From assembly GCF_011751765.2 (NCBI RefSeq), contig NZ_CP061169.1, forward strand, positions 1-64,000: DNA of 64,000 nt, written 5' to 3'. Source of the stretch: Paramicrobacterium chengjingii. GTDB taxonomy: Bacteria > Actinomycetota > Actinomycetes > Actinomycetales > Microbacteriaceae. The translations under genes and the position numbers were made by a program. Position 1 is the first letter of the stretch, and the number at the start of each line of letters is the position of its first letter. Shown here piece by piece: positions 38,883-48,532 of the stretch. The notes beneath the pieces were generated by a model. That model saw nothing but the letters and a program-made list of their open reading frames with translations. It did not search any database and was not told the DNA's origin.

Positions 38883-40343
38883 TCAGGTGCGCGGCCTGGT
38901 ATCTCGTCCGGGGTCGGGTCCGGTGTCGTTGTCGTCTCCGGGTTTGCGCCGCCTGCCGAGATACCGTCGGTTCACGTACCAGTCTGGTGGAATCAGTCTC
39001 GGGTGCCCGGTGTTGTCGCGGGTGAGGGACCATTCGCCGCGTTCAACCAGACGGTGATGAAACCAACACAGCATGACACCGTTCGTGGTGTCGGTTTTGC
39101 CGTCTTTTGCCCACCCCTGCACATGGTGTGCTTCACACAGCCAGGCGGGAATGTCACAGTCGGCAGCAACACACGTGCCGCCATCGCGTGCGATCAGGGC
39201 GAGGCGTTGCTTCGGGGTGAACTCACGTCTGGCATACCCGAGGTTCAACACGTCACCGTGCTCATCGATACGCACCTGTCGGGTGTCGCCGTCGCATCGC
39301 ATCTGCTTCACAAACGACATGGGTAACGGTGCCGGGGTTCCCGGCGACCACGCAGCACCCGTGCCTGCTTCGAGGTCATCGTTTTTCACGGTGACGAGCA
39401 CGGTGGGTCCTCTGCCGTGGAGTTTCGGTGCAGACTTCTGTTTCCCGGTGCCGCCGATGATCGCTGTGAACACGTCAGCACGTTCCTGCTGCCTCGACCG
39501 CACTTCCGGTTCCTGGCCGTGGGCGGCTAACTCTTCGGTCTCCATGAACTTCGGGCTGGTGCGTTTGGACATGAATGCGTCAAACACGGGTGTCACCTGT
39601 GCTGCCTGTTCCGGGGAGAGAGTGCCGGTGATTTTCATGCTGCCATCATCCCGATGACGAAACAGCAGAGCGCGTGCTTGATGGAGTTCTTCCGCTGTGG
39701 GTTCCACACCATCCGGATCCAACGCAACACAAAACATGCGTGCCTGCTGCCGCAGAGCATCCGCCGACACCGGCACCTCACCGTATGCACCGGTGGCGTT
39801 ACCCAACAGTGTGCTCTCGGCCCACTCTGCTTGTTCTGGTGCCACCCGCGACAGAACCGGCGCCAACGCCGACGTGATCACCTCGGCAACATCCAAACCG
39901 ATCGTGCCCTCAGCAAGCGCCGCAGCCGTCTGGGTGAAGACCGGATCCAACGGCAACCCCGTGTCAGACACCCGCGGTGTCGCCTGTTCGGCAACCTTCG
40001 CGTACCGGTGCGCTGTGGAGTTCTTCACCCCCGTCACCTTCTCAAACAATGCCGTCGCAGACGACGATCCGTGACGGGCCGCAAGACCATCAAACCCCGC
40101 ATCGGTATCGGAGCGCCGGGCAATATCACCAACATTGCCAATTTGGCGGCCCTCAAGGAATCGGGTCGCCGTTGCGAGCAACCCCATATAGTGCAGCAAA
40201 CCCTCCGCGGTGAGAGTCTGCGGGTCAACACCAGAAAGATCCGTCAGCGTATCGAGCAACCGCTCAGCCGCAGCGCACGCGACAGCATCCCGACCCTCCA
40301 TAGGCCCGAAATCTGATGCCGCCGCTGTGTTGTGCATGACCAT
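38883..40343 (-). CDS. DUF222/HNH endonuclease domain protein
   Basis: A 486-residue protein. The N-terminal 300 residues are DUF222 (13E12 repeat family, as in mycobacteria), with an LSPEQAAQVTPVFDAFMSKR-type stretch near its end. The C terminus is an HNH motif: CDIPAWLCEAHHVQGWAKDG followed by CWFHHRLVERGEW. Such genes occur in many copies in actinobacterial genomes and are often lost or duplicated. The ATG at 40343 has no good ribosome site. It interrupts the usual pabA-pknB neighbourhood. Confidence 0.85.
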   Translation of the reverse strand: MVMHNTAAASDFGPMEGRDAVACAAAERLLDTLTDLSGVDPQTLTAEGLLHYMGLLATATRFLEGRQIGNVGDIARRSDTDAGFDGLAARHGSSSATALFEKVTGVKNSTAHRYAKVAEQATPRVSDTGLPLDPVFTQTAAALAEGTIGLDVAEVITSALAPVLSRVAPEQAEWAESTLLGNATGAYGEVPVSADALRQQARMFCVALDPDGVEPTAEELHQARALLFRHRDDGSMKITGTLSPEQAAQVTPVFDAFMSKRTSPKFMETEELAAHGQEPEVRSRQQERADVFTAIIGGTGKQKSAPKLHGRGPTVLVTVKNDDLEAGTGAAWSPGTPAPLPMSFVKQMRCDGDTRQVRIDEHGDVLNLGYARREFTPKQRLALIARDGGTCVAADCDIPAWLCEAHHVQGWAKDGKTDTTNGVMLCWFHHRLVERGEWSLTRDNTGHPRLIPPDWYVNRRYLGRRRKPGDDNDTGPDPGRDTRPRT

Positions 40344-40576
40344 AGTTTGCCAGGGGCCACTGACATTGCACCGACACAAACCCCCGATCAAACCACCATT
40401 GTGGATAACTCGCAAAACTTTCTACCTGTGGACGAAGAAGCACGGACGTGAGCCGTTTGATCGGGCGTTCACAGCGACATTTCGACGCACGGGCAACCCG
40501 AGACGTGCTCTACGAGCGGGTGAGCCGGTTCGGCTACGTCAGCGAGCAACGCCCCTGAACCACACGTCAGAGTAGT

Positions 40577-42406
40577 TCAGTCGTGCTCACGGACGGCGAC
40601 GCTCTGAGTATCCGGGGTGCCCTGGCCGCCTTGGTTACCTTGGCCGCCCTTGTTTCCCTGGCCACCTTCGCCATCGTCTCCGCCGCCGTCGTCAGGGGCG
40701 CCCGTGCAGTAGGTCAGCTCGATTGTGGAATGTTGGGGAACTTCGCCTGGACCGATCGACTGGGAGGTCACGGGGTTACCCTCTTGGGCGACACAGGAGT
40801 CATCGGTGACCTCGATCACCGTGAGCGCATACTTCTCGCCCTCGAGCTCTTGCCTAGCGGTTTCCAGAGCTTTGCCTGACATATCGGGAATCGTCACCAT
40901 GCCGTCTGAGATCACGATGTCGATCGTGGTTCCCTCAGGGACGTCCTCGCCAACGGCGGGCGATGTAGACAAAACGGTGTCTTTGGGTACTGACGCTGAA
41001 TTTTCGGAGCTGATCGAACCCACTTCGAGCCCAGCATCCTCAATCGTGGCTTGTGCTTCGTCAAGAGTCATATTTGCCACGTCGGGGATCGTGTTGAGGT
41101 CGGCGCCCGTCGAAATGTACACCTTCACCTGGGTATTCGGAGCCACTCGAGTGCCCGCCTCAGGGTCGAGGGAGATCACTTCACCGGCGGGAACATCCGC
41201 ACTAGCTTCCTCGTATTTGGTCGGCAGCAGGTCGAGGTCGGTAAGAGTCTTCTCTGCGCTGTCCCACGTTGTTCCGGTCAAACTGGGAATCGTGCGCGAT
41301 GCTGAGGGCACCTGCGCAGCCTGAGGCAGAGTCATCACCCACCAGAGCACGGCCAGCATAATTACGGCCACAACGGTCACGCCGGCCCAGATCCACACGA
41401 CGGGAGGGCGACGTTGTGTGCGGGTCACCGTGTCGTCGTTCGTGAGCTGCCGCAGCGCCTGCTCGGTGTCGTTGACAGGCGGTGGTGCGGCGCCGAAGAG
41501 CTCGGTCGCAACATCGTCGTCGTGCGCCATTGCCACCGTGTCGAGCGGAATGTGTCCATCGGCGGCCATACTGAGCGCTTCGCTGAAGTCGCTTGCCGTC
41601 TGATACCGCTGGTAACGGTCTTTTGCCAGCCCGGTGAGCACCACTTTGTCGATGGCAGCGGTCACGGCACTGTTGAGCGACGAAGGCTTGACCGGGGTTT
41701 CGCTGACGTGCTGGTAAGCGACCGAAACGGCAGTGTCACCGACGAACGGCGCGCGTCCCGTGAGCATCTCAAAGAGAACAACGGATGCCGAATAGATGTC
41801 GGTGCGGGCGTCGACGGTTTCGCCTTTCGCCTGCTCAGGCGAGAAGTATGAGGCAGTTCCGAGAATCTGCGTGGTCTGGGCAACCGTCGACGATGTGTCG
41901 CTCACCGCGCGCGCAATGCCGAAGTCCATCACCTTGACGGTGCCTTCGGGAGTGATCATGATGTTGCCCGGCTTGATATCCCGGTGCACGACGCCAGCGC
42001 GGTGTGAGTACTCGAGTGCAGTGAGAATGTCTTGCGTAATGCTCACTGCCTCGTCTACCTCGAGGGGCCCCTGAGCAATCAGGTCCTTGAGCTGGTGCCC
42101 TTGCACATACTCCATGACGATGAAGGGCTCGCGCTCCAGCTCGCCGTTGTCGCGCCGCACCGACTCTTCGCCGGCGTCGAAAACGCGCACAATGCCGGAG
42201 TGTGACATGCGCGATGCAGACTGTGCCTCTTGGCGAAAGCGTGTGCGAAATGCTGGGTCGCTAGCGAGTTCTGACTTGAGAATCTTGACGGCGACGTTGC
42301 GGCCGAGCTTGGTGTCTCGTCCTTTGTAGACGACAGCCATGCCCCCTCGTCCGATGACGGAACCGATGCGGTACCGCCCAGCGAGGATCCGCTCTTCGTC
42401 AACCAC
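40577..42406 (-). CDS. pknB: Serine/threonine protein kinase PknB with three PASTA domains
   Basis: A 609-residue membrane kinase. The kinase domain (about 1-270) has the GRGGMAVVYKGRD loop, the VAVKILK lysine, HRDIKPGN catalytic loop and DFGIARA. One membrane segment is at about 345-365. Outside are three PASTA repeats (about 377-575), then a glycine/glutamine-rich tail (GGQGNKGGQGNQGGQG). PASTA domains sense muropeptides or lipid II and control growth and division. It is last in the fhaA-to-pknB gene set, after a 120-bp gap. Confidence 0.95.
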   Translation of the reverse strand: MVDEERILAGRYRIGSVIGRGGMAVVYKGRDTKLGRNVAVKILKSELASDPAFRTRFRQEAQSASRMSHSGIVRVFDAGEESVRRDNGELEREPFIVMEYVQGHQLKDLIAQGPLEVDEAVSITQDILTALEYSHRAGVVHRDIKPGNIMITPEGTVKVMDFGIARAVSDTSSTVAQTTQILGTASYFSPEQAKGETVDARTDIYSASVVLFEMLTGRAPFVGDTAVSVAYQHVSETPVKPSSLNSAVTAAIDKVVLTGLAKDRYQRYQTASDFSEALSMAADGHIPLDTVAMAHDDDVATELFGAAPPPVNDTEQALRQLTNDDTVTRTQRRPPVVWIWAGVTVVAVIMLAVLWWVMTLPQAAQVPSASRTIPSLTGTTWDSAEKTLTDLDLLPTKYEEASADVPAGEVISLDPEAGTRVAPNTQVKVYISTGADLNTIPDVANMTLDEAQATIEDAGLEVGSISSENSASVPKDTVLSTSPAVGEDVPEGTTIDIVISDGMVTIPDMSGKALETARQELEGEKYALTVIEVTDDSCVAQEGNPVTSQSIGPGEVPQHSTIELTYCTGAPDDGGGDDGEGGQGNKGGQGNQGGQGTPDTQSVAVREHD

Positions 42407-42527
42407 CCCATGAACTCCGAATCGTCGGACATCGCCCCGGTTGGGGCCTTGAACGCGTATAGCCTATCGGGCGGATGCTGGACAGTCGCCGGAATTGTGG
42501 AGTATTGCCCTGGATCGCGCTGTTCCG

Positions 42528-44348
42528 CTACCCGCGAGTGCCCACTTCTTCGCGTGACGGCTCCGAGGTGAGGCCGAGTCCGTCGCTTGTCGAGTTCGCG
42601 TTTCCCTCACCAGTCTCGCCACCACCGGTCTCGCCACCACCTTGGTCGTCCCATGTGATCGACGTCACAGTATTGGGCGAGGTCTGGGATTCGGCTTCAC
42701 CGCACAGCACGCTCCATGACACCGTGAGCTGTGTTGCGCCTTCATCGATTGTGACGGTCACTGCCTGGTTTCCGCCCGGCTTGATGTCTGTGCTGTTGAC
42801 CGAGCCGCCGCTGACTTGAATGCGGTAGCCGGTGACGCTCGTTCCGGCGGGACAATTCGTGTAAGTGTTCCACGTTGCCGTCACCGTGTTGTTCTCGGGG
42901 CTTGCCGTGAACTCACAGCCAGCGCCGCTGCAGTTATTGACGGACGGCGCTTCTGTTGGGGCATCCGGAGAGGCAAGCGAGCCGTAGACGGTGAGCGTGA
43001 TGGTGTCGCCGGGGTTCACCTTGCCGTAGGGGTTGACGTCGGTGACCTTATCGACCTGGTCGCTCGAGGTAGCGGGGTCGCCAACCTGCTTCTCTGCGAC
43101 GAGCCCGAGTCCGTCGAGCTTGCTCGCTGCTTCGTCGTACGAGAGACCGACGAAGTCGCTCTTGTCGATGGAAACGCGGGTGTTCTCTGGCGCCGGCTCG
43201 CTCGTTTCTTCTGCAGGCGTCGACGACATCGTGGTCGGAGGCGTCGTCGTGCTGCCGGCATCCGAGTCGCTGTTCATGTTGACGAGCGCAAAGATTGTTC
43301 CGCCGAGAACGAGCACGAGAACGGCGATCAGCACGATGAGCGGCCACGTCCACGGACTGCGCTTCTTCTTTGCGCCCTCTTCGCCCTCGCCGGCGACGGG
43401 TAGCGATGCGGTTCCCGTGTCTTCGTGTTCGCTGATCAGCTGTGTGGAGTCGGCATCCGACCCGGCGATGATGCTTGTTCCGCCGGTTCCCTCACCGACG
43501 GCGGGAACAGCGGCGGTTGCTGCCGCGACATCGCCGCGACGCAGAGCGTTCGCCGCACGCACGACGTGTGCCGTTGTCGCTGGTCGGTCGTCTGGGTTCT
43601 TCGCGATCATCGAGAACACCAGGTTGCGCACGGGCTCTGCCACCGTGGCGGGGAGCTCCGGCGGCGCTTCATTGATCTGCGCCATCGCGATCGCCACCTG
43701 CGATTCGCCCGTGAACGGGCGCTTTCCCGCCAGGGCCTCGTAGGCGACGATGCCGAGCGAGTAGATGTCGGTGGAGGGTGATGCCGGATGCCCGGACGCC
43801 TGCTCAGGCGATAGGTACTGCACGGTACCCATGACTTGGCCGGTTGCCGTGAGCGGAACCTGGTCGGCGATGCGGGCGATGCCGAAGTCGGTGATCTTCA
43901 CGCGACGGTCTGGCGTGATCAGCAGGTTTCCCGGTTTGATGTCGCGGTGAACAAGTCCAGCCGTGTGGGCTGCCTGCAGTGCGGCGGCCGTCTGGGCGAC
44001 AATATCAAGCGTTGCATCGGTCGACAGCACGTGTTCGCGCTCGAGCGTTGACGACAGAGCTTCGCCGGGGACGAGCTCCATGACGAGGAACGCCGAACCG
44101 TTCTCTTCGCCGTAGTCGAAGACGTTGGCGATGCCCTCGTGGTTGACGAGGGCAGCGTGGCGCGCCTCGGCACGGAACCGCTCGAGGAAGCCGGGGTCGC
44201 CCATGTACTCGTCTTTGAGGATCTTGATGGCGACTGTGCGTCCGATGACGTTGTCTGTCGCTTTCCAGACTTCGCCCATGCCTCCGATGGCGATTCGAGA
44301 CTCCAACTCGTATCGCCCGCCGAAGGTCACCCCTGCCATGGGTCTCAT
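42528..44348 (-). CDS. pknA: Serine/threonine protein kinase PknA with an unusual extracellular part
   Basis: A 606-residue kinase. The kinase domain (about 10-275) has IAIGGMGEVWKATD, VAIKILKDEY, HRDIKPGNLL and DFGIARI. After a low-complexity stretch comes one membrane segment (about 335-357). Outside are one PASTA-like unit (near 395-455) and a further beta-rich domain with paired cysteines (NNCSGAGCEF, TNCPAG), likely fibronectin III-like. Mycobacterial PknA lacks both. Its ATG overlaps the pbpA stop. Confidence 0.9.
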   Translation of the reverse strand: MRPMAGVTFGGRYELESRIAIGGMGEVWKATDNVIGRTVAIKILKDEYMGDPGFLERFRAEARHAALVNHEGIANVFDYGEENGSAFLVMELVPGEALSSTLEREHVLSTDATLDIVAQTAAALQAAHTAGLVHRDIKPGNLLITPDRRVKITDFGIARIADQVPLTATGQVMGTVQYLSPEQASGHPASPSTDIYSLGIVAYEALAGKRPFTGESQVAIAMAQINEAPPELPATVAEPVRNLVFSMIAKNPDDRPATTAHVVRAANALRRGDVAAATAAVPAVGEGTGGTSIIAGSDADSTQLISEHEDTGTASLPVAGEGEEGAKKKRSPWTWPLIVLIAVLVLVLGGTIFALVNMNSDSDAGSTTTPPTTMSSTPAEETSEPAPENTRVSIDKSDFVGLSYDEAASKLDGLGLVAEKQVGDPATSSDQVDKVTDVNPYGKVNPGDTITLTVYGSLASPDAPTEAPSVNNCSGAGCEFTASPENNTVTATWNTYTNCPAGTSVTGYRIQVSGGSVNSTDIKPGGNQAVTVTIDEGATQLTVSWSVLCGEAESQTSPNTVTSITWDDQGGGETGGGETGEGNANSTSDGLGLTSEPSREEVGTRG

Positions 44349-45805
44349 TCGTTCAGCACCGCCTCAATAACCTTTTTGGCGACCGGAGCGGCAATCTCAT
44401 TGCCACTGCCGGACTGGCCCTTTCCGCCACCATCTTCAATTACGACTGCTACTGCAACCTGAGGGTTGTCCGCGGGGGCGAAGCCGGTGAACCACAGGGA
44501 GTATGGCTCGTCGGACCCGTTTTCTGCCGTGCCCGTCTTTCCCGCCACACTGACTCCGTCTATTGTGGCATTACTCGCGGCTCCGCTTCGGACGCTGAGC
44601 TGCATAGCGGCAGACACATCCGCTGCCACATCGGGCGTCGTTGCTTCGTTGTACACCGAGGGAGTGAAGCTCTGAAGCACCTCGAGGTTGCGCCCGGTCA
44701 CCCTGTCAACGAGCGTCGGTTGCATGACTGTTCCCTCGTTCGCAATGCCAGACGAGACCATCGCCATCTGAAGCGGCGTCGACTTGACGTCACCCTGCCC
44801 GAAGGCAGACAGCGCAGTCTCGGCATCGTTCAGGCCCTCTTGGGGGTAGTTGCTGGTGCCACACTGCAATGGAATCGTGATGTTCTCGTCGTTGAACCCA
44901 AACGACTCGGCCGTGTCCCGAATCGCCTCGTCGCCCAGCTTCACCCCGAGCTCCGCCATAGGGATGTTGCAGCTGAGGCGGATCGCGTCGGCGATCGACA
45001 CGTCGTCACCCGGTCCGCAGGTGCCGCGGCTGGCGTTGTAGATCTTCGTCGATGTTCCCGGCAACGTGTACGAGGCTGGGTTGGGAAGCTTTGAATCGGG
45101 TGTGTAGTCGCCAGACGCAAAAGCCGCGGCGGCAACGACAACCTTGAATGTCGACCCTGGCGGGTTCTGGTCGCCGCTGATCGCGCGATTGTAAAACGGC
45201 TTGCTCGGTTCATCGAGCAGAGCGTTGTACCGCTCGAGAACCTTGGTGCTGTCATGCTCGGCGAGAGTATTCGGGTCGTAGGTTGGTGTCGTGACCATGG
45301 CAAGAATGCGCCCGGTCTTCGGCTCAACGGCGACGAGTCCGCCGGTGTAGCCCTTCATGGCGTTCCACGCGGCTTCCTGCACGGCAGGATTGATCGTCAC
45401 CTCCACGGCGGCCCCCTTGGGGTCCTGACCGGCGATGATCTGGTTGAGACTGTCGAGAAACTGCGAATTCGACGTGCCCGAGAGGTACTGATTCATCGAA
45501 TGCTCGAGGCCTGACGACCCTTGTGTCGGGTTGAAGTAACCCGTGACAGCTGCATACATTTCGCCCTGCGGGTACTCGCGCTGATACACGAACTGGTCAC
45601 CGGTCGGCTTCGATGAGGCGAGAACCGTGTCGCCGGCGAGAATAGCGCCGCGTTCGGTCTGGTAGCTGTCGTACAGCGATCGCGTGTTGCGGGAGTCGGC
45701 CGCGAGGGAGTCTGCCTGGATGCCCTGAATGACCGTCGTCGAGACGAAGAGGGTGAGAAACATCGCCACCATCACGATGCTGACGCGTTTGAACTCTCTG
45801 TTCAT
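44345..45805 (-). CDS. pbpA: Penicillin-binding protein 2 (class B transpeptidase, PbpA)
   Basis: A 486-residue class B PBP. A single membrane segment at about 7-27 is followed by the dimerisation domain and the transpeptidase domain with PPGSTFKV (SxxK serine near 218), the SCN motif in RLSCNIPMAELG and the KTG motif in GVSVAGKTGTAENG. It cross-links peptidoglycan and works with the RodA-type protein next to it. It overlaps its upstream and downstream neighbours by ATGA. Confidence 0.95.
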   Translation of the reverse strand: MNREFKRVSIVMVAMFLTLFVSTTVIQGIQADSLAADSRNTRSLYDSYQTERGAILAGDTVLASSKPTGDQFVYQREYPQGEMYAAVTGYFNPTQGSSGLEHSMNQYLSGTSNSQFLDSLNQIIAGQDPKGAAVEVTINPAVQEAAWNAMKGYTGGLVAVEPKTGRILAMVTTPTYDPNTLAEHDSTKVLERYNALLDEPSKPFYNRAISGDQNPPGSTFKVVVAAAAFASGDYTPDSKLPNPASYTLPGTSTKIYNASRGTCGPGDDVSIADAIRLSCNIPMAELGVKLGDEAIRDTAESFGFNDENITIPLQCGTSNYPQEGLNDAETALSAFGQGDVKSTPLQMAMVSSGIANEGTVMQPTLVDRVTGRNLEVLQSFTPSVYNEATTPDVAADVSAAMQLSVRSGAASNATIDGVSVAGKTGTAENGSDEPYSLWFTGFAPADNPQVAVAVVIEDGGGKGQSGSGNEIAAPVAKKVIEAVLNE

Positions 45806-47208
45806 GAGCTCACCTCCGCAGGCTTGCGCCTGACGCTGTCGCTCACGCGCAGCAGAATCGCGACGATCATCCAGTTGGCGACGAGCGACGAGCCTCCTGC
45901 CGCGAGGAACGGAGCGGTCAGACCGGTGAGCGGGATCACGCGAGTGACGCCGCCGACCATGATGAACACCTGCAAAGCAATGGTGAACGCGAGGCCGAGA
46001 GCCAGCAGCTTGCTGAAGTCGTCTTGGCCGACGAAGCCGATGCGGAACCCGCGTGAAACAAGCACGAGGTAGAGCACGAGAATGGCGAACATGCCGGCGA
46101 GACCGAGTTCCTCGCCGAGGCTCGCGATGATGTAGTCACTCTCTGCAAGCGGTGTGAGCTGCGGGCGGCCTTGGCCGAGGCCCGTCCCGATGAGACCGCC
46201 GTGCGCCAGCCCGAAGATTCCCTGCACAAGCTGGTAGCTATTGCCAGCATCCCCGCCGTTGTAAACGGTATCGCTGAACGCGTAGAGCCAGTTGTTGAAA
46301 CGGTTCTGCACGTAGGTGAGCGACTGGCTCGCCACGAACGCGCCAGCGCCGAACAGGCCTCCGCCGATGAGCACCCAGCTCAGTCGCGCGGTGGCGACAT
46401 AGAGCATGACAGTGAACATTCCGAAGTAGAGCAGGGCTGTGCCGAGATCGCGCTCGAAAATGATGATGAGCATTGCGAACACCCACACCACCATGATGGG
46501 TCCGAGGTCTCGCAGTCGGGGGAATCGCACCCCGAGCACTTTCTTGCCCACCATTGACAGGCTGTCTCGAGTGCGCACGAGGTAGCCCGCGAAGAAGATG
46601 GCGAGGGCAATCTTCGCAATCTCACCGGGCTGAAACGACAGCAGGTCGCCGATGCCGATCCACACCCTTGCGCCGCCAACGCTCTTGCCGAGCCCTGGAA
46701 CAAGTGGCAGAAGCAGCAGCACGAAGGCGCCGAGGCCGAAGATGTACGTGTAGCGGAACAGCACTCGGTGGTTCTTGAGTATGAGGATCACCGCGATTGC
46801 GGCGATGATCGCAATCGCGCTCCAGGCGATTTGACGAGTGGATGCTGCGGCCCAGCCGACGTTTCCCTCGGCGATGTCGATGCGATAGATCTCGGCGATA
46901 CCCAGTCCGTTGAGCACGGTGGCGATGGGAAGCAGAAGCGGGTCGGATTGGGCGGCGACGTAGCGCAGGCAGATGTGCAGTCCGAAGACGAGCACAGACA
47001 ACGCTGCCCCGAAGTAGATCAGTGAGTAGTCGAGCTCGCCGATGGCCCCCAGCTGCACGAGCATGATCGAGACGGTGTTCACGAGGCAGGCGAAGATGAG
47101 CAGCATGAGCTCGCGGTTGCGCATCTTCTGCGGAACGTGGAGCTTGCGCATGATGCGAATCACCGCGGTGTCGGGGGTGACGCTGTCGGCGCTTTTCACG
47201 TCGGTCAT
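45802..47208 (-). CDS. rodA: SEDS-family peptidoglycan polymerase (RodA/FtsW-type)
   Basis: A 468-residue polytopic protein with about 12 hydrophobic segments. Family motifs include GARVWIGIGDLLSFQPGEIAKI (about 180-200) and the C-terminal PLTGLTAPFLAAGGSSLVAN. SEDS proteins polymerise glycan strands with a cognate class B PBP, here PbpA, with which it shares an ATGA overlap. FtsW versus RodA naming follows the neighbourhood, and RodA fits best. Confidence 0.92.
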   Translation of the reverse strand: MTDVKSADSVTPDTAVIRIMRKLHVPQKMRNRELMLLIFACLVNTVSIMLVQLGAIGELDYSLIYFGAALSVLVFGLHICLRYVAAQSDPLLLPIATVLNGLGIAEIYRIDIAEGNVGWAAASTRQIAWSAIAIIAAIAVILILKNHRVLFRYTYIFGLGAFVLLLLPLVPGLGKSVGGARVWIGIGDLLSFQPGEIAKIALAIFFAGYLVRTRDSLSMVGKKVLGVRFPRLRDLGPIMVVWVFAMLIIIFERDLGTALLYFGMFTVMLYVATARLSWVLIGGGLFGAGAFVASQSLTYVQNRFNNWLYAFSDTVYNGGDAGNSYQLVQGIFGLAHGGLIGTGLGQGRPQLTPLAESDYIIASLGEELGLAGMFAILVLYLVLVSRGFRIGFVGQDDFSKLLALGLAFTIALQVFIMVGGVTRVIPLTGLTAPFLAAGGSSLVANWMIVAILLRVSDSVRRKPAEVSS

Positions 47209-48530
47209 CCGTCTCCCTCCGGTGTCGTAGTCGTAGTCGTAGTCGGGGCCGGCGTCGGCGTCTCGCTCGAGGTGCCCGAGTCGGCATCCTGCTCGTCATC
47301 TTGGTTGACGCGCAGGCGCGACACGATGTCTCGCGCGTCGTCGAGGCTTGCTGCGCTGATGGTGCGCTCAACCTCCTGCCTGTCGTAGAACGACAACTCA
47401 CCGAGAAGGATGCCTGTGTCGTTGTACTCGTGCGAGAGCGAGAGGGGACCGACGTTCTGCTGGATGCCCTGGAAGATCACAACGCTGTCGCCGTCTGCAC
47501 CGACGTAGTAGCGCGTCTGCGTCCACGAATACGCGGCGAGCAGACTCAGCACGAGGGCGAGCACCAGCACGAAGATGCCGAGGGTCCAGGTAAGACGCCG
47601 GCGGCGCACGCGTCGGGCATCCTCTTCGATCAGCTCTTCGAGGTAGTCATCCGATGCAGGCTCGAAGTGCGAGGGATCGAGCGGGGCGACGCGGCCCGTG
47701 TGCAGCCGGAGCGCGGGAATGAGCCCAGTGCGGCGTGATGGCTTGACTTCGAACGCGAGGGGGCGGGACGCCGAACCGACAACGACGGGCCCCTCGGCCG
47801 TGCTCTTTGCACCGACGTCGAGCACCACGACGGTGACGTTGTCGGGCGCCCCGTTGTCGAGGGTCTTCTTCACGAGCCGATCGGCGGTCTTCTGCGCGTT
47901 CTGCCCCGCGGCGACGATGCGCAGTGTGTCACGGTCGTCGACGTAGTCGCTCAGTCCGTCGGAACAGATGATCCAGCGGTCGCCGTCGTGCACCTGCATC
48001 GAGAGCGTGTCGACCTCGGGTGACGTATCGACGTCGCCAAGCACCCGCATGAGCACAGAGCGGCGCGGGTGAACACGTGCCTCAGCCGGTGTGATGCGGC
48101 CGGAGTCTACGAGCTTCTGCACGAATGTGTGGTCGGTGGTGATCTGCGTCAGTTCGCCGTCGCGGTAGAGGTAGATGCGGGAATCGCCGATGTGTGCGAT
48201 CGCCACTTCGTCGCCCACCACCATGAGGGCGTCGACTGTCGTGCCCATTCCCGTGAGCTCCGGGTGCTCGAAGACCGTTTCGCTCAGCTGATCGTTCGCC
48301 GCCATAATGGCGTCTTGCATCGCGAACTGCGCGTCTTCGACCGTGGCGTACGGGGCATCCGCTTCGATGATGCGGTTGGCGGCGATGGCCGAGGCGACGT
48401 CGCCGCCCGCGTGCCCGCCCATGCCGTCGGCGATCATAAACAGGTGGGTGCCGGCATACCCGGAGTCCTGGTTGTTCGACCGGATCTTGCCGACGTCGGT
48501 AGCCGCCGCCGCGTTTGCCGAAAGGGGCAT
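47205..48530 (-). CDS. pstP: PP2C-type protein phosphatase PstP
   Basis: A 441-residue phosphatase. The PP2C domain (about 5-240) has SNNQDSGYAG, FMIADGMGGHAGGD with metal aspartates, and ICSDGLSDYV. One membrane segment lies at about 308-330, followed by an external domain and a T/P-rich tail. It reverses phosphorylation by PknA and PknB. It overlaps rodA by four bases and follows fhaB by two. Confidence 0.94.
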   Translation of the reverse strand: MPLSANAAAATDVGKIRSNNQDSGYAGTHLFMIADGMGGHAGGDVASAIAANRIIEADAPYATVEDAQFAMQDAIMAANDQLSETVFEHPELTGMGTTVDALMVVGDEVAIAHIGDSRIYLYRDGELTQITTDHTFVQKLVDSGRITPAEARVHPRRSVLMRVLGDVDTSPEVDTLSMQVHDGDRWIICSDGLSDYVDDRDTLRIVAAGQNAQKTADRLVKKTLDNGAPDNVTVVVLDVGAKSTAEGPVVVGSASRPLAFEVKPSRRTGLIPALRLHTGRVAPLDPSHFEPASDDYLEELIEEDARRVRRRRLTWTLGIFVLVLALVLSLLAAYSWTQTRYYVGADGDSVVIFQGIQQNVGPLSLSHEYNDTGILLGELSFYDRQEVERTISAASLDDARDIVSRLRVNQDDEQDADSGTSSETPTPAPTTTTTTTPEGDG

Positions 48531-48532
48531 GG

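Noticed and set aside
40448..40558. 36-codon frame ending YERVSRFGYVSEQRP
   Set aside because: Reads somewhat like a protein end but is too short, with no start context and no recognised relative.
47210..47260. GTAGTC-type simple repeat at the end of pstP
   Set aside because: Encodes the threonine tail of the phosphatase; a coding low-complexity stretch, not a separate element.
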